Assembly (NCBI GenBank): GCA_036378175.1
Contig: DASUWY010000068.1
Location: 1 to 64,000 of the forward strand
Reading direction: 5' to 3'
Length of the DNA stretch: 64,000 bases
Origin: Thermoleophilaceae bacterium
Lineage (GTDB): Bacteria > Actinomycetota > Thermoleophilia > Solirubrobacterales > Thermoleophilaceae
Positions 59,119 through 64,000 of this stretch are shown piece by piece. Made by a program: the position numbers and the translations under genes. Within the stretch, counting starts at the first letter, position 1. Every line of letters begins with the position of its first letter. The notes beneath the pieces were generated by a model, which was not told the DNA's origin, did no database searches, and was given only the letters and a program-made list of their open reading frames with translations.

Positions 59119-61170
59119 ATGGCGAAGGACACCGAGAAGCTGATCCGTCAGCTCTCGTTGATCTCGTTCCTCATGGCAGAGCGGCGGCCGGTCACGGCGC
59201 TCGAGATCAAGCGGGAGGTTGAGGGGTACTCAGGAATGAACGACGACGCGTTCGCGCGTCGCTTCTATGCCGACCGCGCCGAGCTCGAGTCGCTCGGCAT
59301 CGAGCTGAAGGTCGACAAGCCGGCCGAGGGCTACTACGAGGCCGAGAACTACTCGCTGCCGCCCGAGAACTTCTACCTGCGCTCGATCGAGTTCACGGAC
59401 TCCGAGCTCGGCGCGCTGCGCACGCTCCTGTCGCTGCTCGATGGCGAGTTCGCCTATGCGGAGCCGCTGCGCCTGGCGCTCCAGCAGCTCTCGTGGGGCA
59501 AGCCGTCGCCCCTTGCTTCGCCCGAGCAGCGCTCGGTCGCGCTCGGTCTCACCGCCGGCGCGGGCGGGCGCGAGCTGTCGCAGCGTCTCTCGAAGATCGA
59601 GACGGCGATCTTCCGCCGCAAGACGATCCTCTTCGACTACTACACGATGGGACGCGACGCGGTGGAGTCGCGCAAGGTCGACCCGTACCACCTGCTCTTC
59701 CAGAACGGCCAGTACTACCTGGTCGGCCGCTCGCACGAGCGCGACGCCGTCCGCGTGTTCCGGCTGAGCCGAATCCGCGGCAAGGTGGGCTACTCGTCCA
59801 AGGCCGAGCACGACTTCCCGCCGCCCCAGGACTTCGACCCTCGCGTCTACGCCACCCGCAGCCACTGGCAGCTCGGCGAGAGCGTGGGCACGGCCCGCAT
59901 CTGGATCTCGGGAAAGATCGACTGGTACGTGATGCGCCACATCGGCCACGCCGGCAAGAGCGAGCCGGCACCGGACGGCGATGGCGTGATCTTCGAGACC
60001 GAGTACGCGGACTCGCGCGCGATCGTGTCCTGGGTGCTCGGCATGCGTGAGCACGCGCGCATCCTCGATCCGCCGGAGCTCGCCGAGGAAGCCGCCGAGC
60101 GGCTCTCGCGGATCATCGAGCTGCACACGCAGGGACCGGAGCTCGCGGCTCCGGCGAAGAAGAAGCCGCAGCCCGAGGAGGACCTGACCGACGCAAACGG
60201 CAAGCGCGAGACGCCGATCCGCCCCGAGCGCTTCGCCCGCCTCGTCACCCTCGCCGGCATCCTCATCGAAGCCGCGCGCAACAACGACCTCCTCGACGTG
60301 AAGCGGGTGTGCGAGAGCCTCCAGGTGAGCGACGAGGAGCTGCGCGAGGACATCGACGTGCTGAACGTCGTGAACTTCGGCGGAGGCAGCTACGTGCTTT
60401 ACGCGGAGATCCACGGCGACTCGATCGAGGTGGATCCCGAGCCGTACGGGGACAACTTCGCGCAGCCCGCCCGCCTTCTGCCGCTGGAGGCCAAGGCGCT
60501 CGTGGCGGCGATCGACTTCATCGGCGAGCACGTACCCGAGGGGTCGCTCGCGTCCGCGCGCGAGAAGATCGTGGACGCGCTGGGTGAGGACCCGGCGCAG
60601 GAGGGCCTGCGGATCACGAGCGCGATGGGCGACGACTCCGAGATCGCCCGCGTGGTGAGCGCCGCGATCGCCGAGCACCGGGTGCTCGAGATCGACTACT
60701 ACAAGGAGGACGAGGACGAGGTCACCGCCGGGCGGCGGATCGAGCCCTACCTCCTCTACAACGGCAACAAGGGCTGGTACATCCACTCCTGGGACCCGGC
60801 AAAGAACGACAGCCGCACGTTCAGGCTCGACCGGATCAAGGAAGCGCGGATCACGGGCGAGTCGTTCGAGCCGCGCCCCGAGCTCAAGCCGGACGTGCCG
60901 GAGTGGACGCGCACCGACGAGGTGCCCGAGTCGCAGCCCTGCCGCGTGTGGTTCGCGCCCGAGCGCGCGCGCTGGGCACGCGAGGACAAGCGCGTGATCG
61001 ACGAGCTGAAGGACGGCGCGGTGATCGTCGAGATCCAGTTCGCCGGCCACGACTGGCTCGCCCGCGCGATCCTCGAGGAGGCCGGCGATGCCGCCGTGCT
61101 CGAGCCGGAGGACGCGCGCGCCGCGGTGCTCGAAGCGGCCGAGGCGCTGGCCGGCATGGTCAGCCGCTAG
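59119..61170 (+). CDS. pafBC: Fused PafB-PafC WYL-domain transcription regulator
   Basis: 683 residues from ATG 59119. Each half has a winged helix and a WYL domain: half one begins with KLIRQLSLISFLMAERRPV and contains GQYYLVGRSH and FRLSRI; half two begins near residue 370 with RPERFARLVTLAGILIEAA and contains KGWYIHSWDP and FRLDRI. A Lys/Pro/Glu-rich linker joins them. In mycobacteria PafB and PafC are separate and together activate the RecA-independent DNA-damage response. No Pup ligase or proteasome gene lies in the window. Confidence 0.9.
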   Translation: MAKDTEKLIRQLSLISFLMAERRPVTALEIKREVEGYSGMNDDAFARRFYADRAELESLGIELKVDKPAEGYYEAENYSLPPENFYLRSIEFTDSELGALRTLLSLLDGEFAYAEPLRLALQQLSWGKPSPLASPEQRSVALGLTAGAGGRELSQRLSKIETAIFRRKTILFDYYTMGRDAVESRKVDPYHLLFQNGQYYLVGRSHERDAVRVFRLSRIRGKVGYSSKAEHDFPPPQDFDPRVYATRSHWQLGESVGTARIWISGKIDWYVMRHIGHAGKSEPAPDGDGVIFETEYADSRAIVSWVLGMREHARILDPPELAEEAAERLSRIIELHTQGPELAAPAKKKPQPEEDLTDANGKRETPIRPERFARLVTLAGILIEAARNNDLLDVKRVCESLQVSDEELREDIDVLNVVNFGGGSYVLYAEIHGDSIEVDPEPYGDNFAQPARLLPLEAKALVAAIDFIGEHVPEGSLASAREKIVDALGEDPAQEGLRITSAMGDDSEIARVVSAAIAEHRVLEIDYYKEDEDEVTAGRRIEPYLLYNGNKGWYIHSWDPAKNDSRTFRLDRIKEARITGESFEPRPELKPDVPEWTRTDEVPESQPCRVWFAPERARWAREDKRVIDELKDGAVIVEIQFAGHDWLARAILEEAGDAAVLEPEDARAAVLEAAEALAGMVSR

Positions 61171-61171
61171 G

Positions 61172-62398
61172 TCAGAACAGCCAGCGCTCGGACAGGCCGA
61201 AGTAGAGCTTCGTGTTGCGCACAGCGAAGTCGTCCTGCTGCGCGGACACGTGCTGGCGGTAGGTCGTCACGTCGCGGAAGTAGCGACCCATCCGCTGACC
61301 GCGCCCGGAGGTGCTCGGCGGGGAGCGGTACATCAGCGTCTCCACCGCGCCCGCGGCCAGGCCGCCGGCCTGCTGGAGCATCGCCCACCAGCGGGCGTCC
61401 TGCGCCAGCTCGATCGGCTTGCCGCTCTCCACCGCCTTCGTGGCCACCTCCAGGTACTCGCGGGCGAAGCCGTAGAGCACCGTCTCGGCGGCGTCGGTCA
61501 TCGCGGTGGCGAGACCGTACACCCGCTGGTCCTCGTGAAACTCCCGCCGCGGCACCTGCGGATGGAACGTGGTGGTCCGCTCGAAGATCGGCCCGCCGAA
61601 CTCGTCAAGCGCGGCACGCGCCGCGCCCACCATCGTCGCCACGAGCGACGCGTGGTACGGACCGCCGATGCGGCCGATGTACATCGGATTGCCATGCACC
61701 TTCACGCCGTTGCTCGGGAACGGCGGGTCGAACCAGTTGAACGGCACGACGAAACGCTCCGGCACGAACAGGTCTTCGATCACATAGGTGTTCGAGCCGC
61801 TCGAGTTCATGCCGAGCACATTGCCGTCGCCCCAGTCGTCCAGCATCGTGATGTCGTCGCGGCGCACGGCGAACACGTGCGGCACGGGCGCCTCCCCATC
61901 GATGATGCCGGGGGCGAACACCCACGTCGCGTACGGCACGCCGGACGCGTACGGCCAGCGGCCGCTGAGCCGGTAGCCGCCCTCCTCCCGCGTGGCCTCA
62001 CCGGTGGGCGCCACCGGGTGCGGACAGCGGAAGTCGCCGTCGGGAGCGAACATCTCGGCCTGCACGTCCGCGGGGAAGTGACTCGCCACCATCGCGGCGT
62101 GGCTCGATCCCAGCGTGAGGCACCAGCCCACGCCGGGGTCGCCCGTGGAGATCTCGACCATCGTGCGCAGGAACGTCTCCCAGTCGAACTCATAGCCGCC
62201 GAAACAGCGCGGCTGGAGGATCCGGGAGAAGCCCGCGTCCACGAAACGCCGGTGGATCTCCTCCGAGTAGTAGCCGCGCCGCTCCGACTCGTCCTGCTGC
62301 TCTCGCAGCAGCGGCACGAGGGCCCGCGCCCGCGCGACCATGTCCTCCGGCCGCAGCTCGGGCTCCGGCACCGGAATCGTCTGGTCCGCCGCGATCAC
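61172..62398 (-). CDS. Flavin-dependent monooxygenase of acyl-CoA-dehydrogenase fold (group D-like)
   Basis: 408 residues from GTG 62398, overlapping the MetE-like stop (GTGA). The pattern matches DszC/HsaA-type enzymes: DPGVGWCLTLGSSHAAMV, SGRWPYASGVPYATWV, and the C-terminal RMGRYFRDVTTYRQHVSAQQ. The usual acyl-CoA dehydrogenase base glutamate is not evident. Such enzymes hydroxylate substrates with reduced flavin supplied by a separate reductase, none of which is seen here. Coupling to a MetE-like enzyme suggests a joint pathway. Confidence 0.82.
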   Translation of the reverse strand: MIAADQTIPVPEPELRPEDMVARARALVPLLREQQDESERRGYYSEEIHRRFVDAGFSRILQPRCFGGYEFDWETFLRTMVEISTGDPGVGWCLTLGSSHAAMVASHFPADVQAEMFAPDGDFRCPHPVAPTGEATREEGGYRLSGRWPYASGVPYATWVFAPGIIDGEAPVPHVFAVRRDDITMLDDWGDGNVLGMNSSGSNTYVIEDLFVPERFVVPFNWFDPPFPSNGVKVHGNPMYIGRIGGPYHASLVATMVGAARAALDEFGGPIFERTTTFHPQVPRREFHEDQRVYGLATAMTDAAETVLYGFAREYLEVATKAVESGKPIELAQDARWWAMLQQAGGLAAGAVETLMYRSPPSTSGRGQRMGRYFRDVTTYRQHVSAQQDDFAVRNTKLYFGLSERWLF

Positions 62399-63597
62399 CC
62401 CGCCACGCCGCTCGCCAGCCGCGCGCCCTCCGCGAGCGACTCGAGCTTCGCCCACGCGATCTGCGGATGCACGCGGCCCCCGAGCCCGCAGTCGGTGGAC
62501 GCCACCACGTTCTCCGCCCCCACGCCGTCCGCAAAGCGCATGATCCGCTCCGCGACGAGCTCCGGGTGCTCAACCACGTTCGTGGAGTGGCTCACCACGC
62601 CGGGGAGGATCTTCTTGCCCTCCGGCAGCTTCACGTCCCGCCACACCTTCCACTCGTGCTCGTGGCGAACGTTCGCCGCCTCGAACGAGTAGGCCCCGGC
62701 GCCTACCGCGAGCATCACGTCGACGATGTCCTTCATCGGGATGTCGGTCACGTGCGGTCCATGCCAGCTCCCCCAGCAGAGGTGGAACCGGATGCGCTCG
62801 GTCGGCAGCCCGCGGATCGCGTGGTTGAGCGCCTCCACGCGCAGCATCGTGAAGCGCCTGTAGTCCTCCACGCTCGGCTCCGGCACGATCTGGTCCCAGT
62901 TCTCCGCTATGGCGGGGTCGTCGAGCTGCAGCATCAGGCCCGCGTTGATGATCGCCTGGTACTCCTCGCGCATCGCGTCCGCGCAGGCGTACATCAGCTC
63001 CACGTCGTCCTCGTAGTACTCGTTCGCGAAGCGGCCGCAGCTCCCGGGCGCCACCGCGTTCATGTAGCCGTCCTCGAGGCCGGCCGCCTCGAGCGCCGCC
63101 TTGAAGTTCGCAATGTCGCGCTGCACCGCCTCCTGGCCGATGTAGCTGATCGGGCCGCGGCACACCGGCGCGGCGGTGGGCGGATTCGGCAGCGCCACGC
63201 CGGCGGTCGGATCGCCGTACGCCTCGCCGAACATGTTCCAGTCCCGCCGGTCGGCGAAGCTGCCGAGCGCGAGCTCGCCCTCCTTCGGCTTGGCCTGCGG
63301 GATCTCGCGCAGCTCCGCCTCCACCAGCTCGAGGCCGCTCAGGCGCGGGAAGACGTAGGTCCACCACGAGCCGTAGTCGTAGCGGGCGCCCATCGAGTGG
63401 CCGTACTCGCCGTCGTTCACGATGTCGATGCCGATCTCGCGCTGCCGCGCCACCACGTCGGTCACCGCCTGCGAGAGCTTCCGGAGGTAGCCCTCCTCGT
63501 CGTCCAGCTCGCCCCGTCCGCGGAGCTGGTTGAGCTGAACGAGCTCCTCCGGGCGCGGCAGGCTGCCTGCGTGGCTCGTCAAGACACGATCCGGCAT
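62395..63597 (-). CDS. MetE C-terminal-domain-like methyl/alkyl transferase
   Basis: 400 residues, single (beta/alpha)8 barrel like the C-terminal half of cobalamin-independent methionine synthase. TSHAGSLPRP starts the fold. Zinc ligands are visible as HLCWG (His and Cys), FEAANVRHEHEW (Glu) and STDCGLGGR (Cys). It lacks the N-terminal MetE half, so it is unlikely to be the housekeeping enzyme with polyglutamyl folate. Relatives include epoxyalkane:CoM transferases. It is translated together with the flavin monooxygenase. Confidence 0.85.
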   Translation of the reverse strand: MPDRVLTSHAGSLPRPEELVQLNQLRGRGELDDEEGYLRKLSQAVTDVVARQREIGIDIVNDGEYGHSMGARYDYGSWWTYVFPRLSGLELVEAELREIPQAKPKEGELALGSFADRRDWNMFGEAYGDPTAGVALPNPPTAAPVCRGPISYIGQEAVQRDIANFKAALEAAGLEDGYMNAVAPGSCGRFANEYYEDDVELMYACADAMREEYQAIINAGLMLQLDDPAIAENWDQIVPEPSVEDYRRFTMLRVEALNHAIRGLPTERIRFHLCWGSWHGPHVTDIPMKDIVDVMLAVGAGAYSFEAANVRHEHEWKVWRDVKLPEGKKILPGVVSHSTNVVEHPELVAERIMRFADGVGAENVVASTDCGLGGRVHPQIAWAKLESLAEGARLASGVAG

Positions 63598-63646
63598 CTG
63601 GTCCTCCCTCTGTACGCGGCCAAACCGTCAGCCGCGATCGTACGCC

Positions 63647-64000
63647 TTAACCGGCCGCTTGCTTCGGGAGGCGGCGCACGTTGATCTCCGCCTCATCGGG
63701 CTCGACCGCCTGCACCGTGCGCGGCGCGCTCTCCACCTGCTGGGGCTCGGGCAGCTCCGGCCCACCCGATGCCGCACCGTGTTCGGAGAGCTTCCGCGCC
63801 GTGACTAGCACCCGGCTCTCGAGCGACCCGACCGTCTCGTTATAGGCCTTCACCGACGTCTCGAGTGAGCGCCCGAGCTTCATGAAGTGACCCACGAGCG
63901 TCCCGAGCCGCCCGTGCAGCTCGCGGCCGAGCTCGCTCACCGCGCGCGCCGACTCGGCAACCTTCTCCTGCCGCCAGCCGTAGTGCACGGCCCGCAACAC
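63647..64000 (-). CDS. rmuC: DNA recombination protein RmuC, C-terminal part (partial)
   Basis: About 117 residues; the gene continues beyond the right edge. LRAVHYGWRQEKVAESARAVSELGREL and SLETSVKAYNETVGSLESRVLVTARKL (read in pieces) are the standard C-terminal RmuC pattern. The last ~45 residues are a variable Pro/Glu-rich tail. RmuC is a predicted nuclease-fold protein limiting inversion recombination. The MetE-like gene starts 49 bp downstream. Confidence 0.88.
   Translation of the reverse strand: MLRAVHYGWRQEKVAESARAVSELGRELHGRLGTLVGHFMKLGRSLETSVKAYNETVGSLESRVLVTARKLSEHGAASGGPELPEPQQVESAPRTVQAVEPDEAEINVRRLPKQAAG

Noticed and set aside
63598-63646. SAM or cobalamin riboswitch before the MetE-like gene
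   Set aside because: Only 49 bp separate it from rmuC, too short for either class and without their motifs.
1-64000. CRISPR arrays, insertion sequences, prophage or integrase genes
   Set aside because: No regularly spaced direct repeats, transposase motifs or phage structural genes were seen; the holin-like domain at 43703 is fused to a phosphatase and is not phage-linked.

Overview
The window looks like chromosomal DNA of a high-GC actinobacterium. A free-living, aerobic soil lineage such as Thermoleophilia/Solirubrobacterales would fit. This is inferred from uniformly GC-rich third codon positions, a fused PafB-PafC-type WYL regulator, an AfsR/BTAD-type regulator, a GAP/Sap-family membrane protein and a c-di-AMP riboswitch in front of a cell-wall hydrolase. 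There is no rRNA gene to confirm it. I see about 59 genes packed end to end, with frequent ATGA/GTGA start-stop overlaps and overlapping convergent 3' ends. I found no tRNA, IS element, phage or CRISPR array. The long antisense open frames are GC artefacts and are left out.

Layout. Positions 1-6.1 kb (minus strand) hold an acetate/overflow-type cluster: SatP-like acetate transporter, PHP phosphoesterase, pyruvate-oxidase-like ThDP enzyme and a D-lactate-dehydrogenase-like FAD/Fe-S enzyme cut by the left edge. Positions 6.2-16.7 kb are mixed: MFS carriers, a YghO-like acyltransferase, the c-di-AMP riboswitch with an NlpC/P60 hydrolase, a large BTAD-ATPase regulator, two coupled cupins, a DUF1269-like protein, a PLDc_N-SHOCT protein and an HD protein.

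Positions 16.7-30.8 kb are the most striking region: eleven minus-strand genes in one tight series. In order of transcription they are a NarL-type response regulator, a membrane protein, an HdeD-like protein, a MASE1 histidine kinase, a K+ channel, a DHA2 exporter, a YihY/BrkB protein, PPK2, a P-type ATPase, a CYTH-CHAD protein and a lipid kinase. This joins a two-component system to polyphosphate enzymes, ion transport and lipid phosphorylation. Its divergent neighbour is a DUF1269 gene whose ribosome-binding site lies inside a strong hairpin.

Positions 31-49.2 kb hold a lipoprotein, MgtC, PAP2, GAP/Sap, a MalT-like LuxR regulator divergent from a histidine kinase with a receiver protein, RDD, DUF2252, an MBL hydrolase, a holin-phosphatase fusion, a reductase, a secreted hydrolase and an EmrB-like exporter. 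Positions 49.2-57.3 kb are a divergent cytochrome c maturation locus. On the minus strand are ccmE (cysteine type), ccmF, a ccmI-like gene, tlpA/ccmG, ccmH and a SufR-like regulator. On the plus strand are a di-heme cytochrome, ccmC, ccmD and hemA. The two sides share overlapping promoters; ccmA and ccmB are not in the window. Positions 57.3-64 kb hold an SDR, a YhaM-like nuclease, the PafBC fusion, a flavin monooxygenase coupled to a MetE-like methyltransferase, and the end of rmuC.
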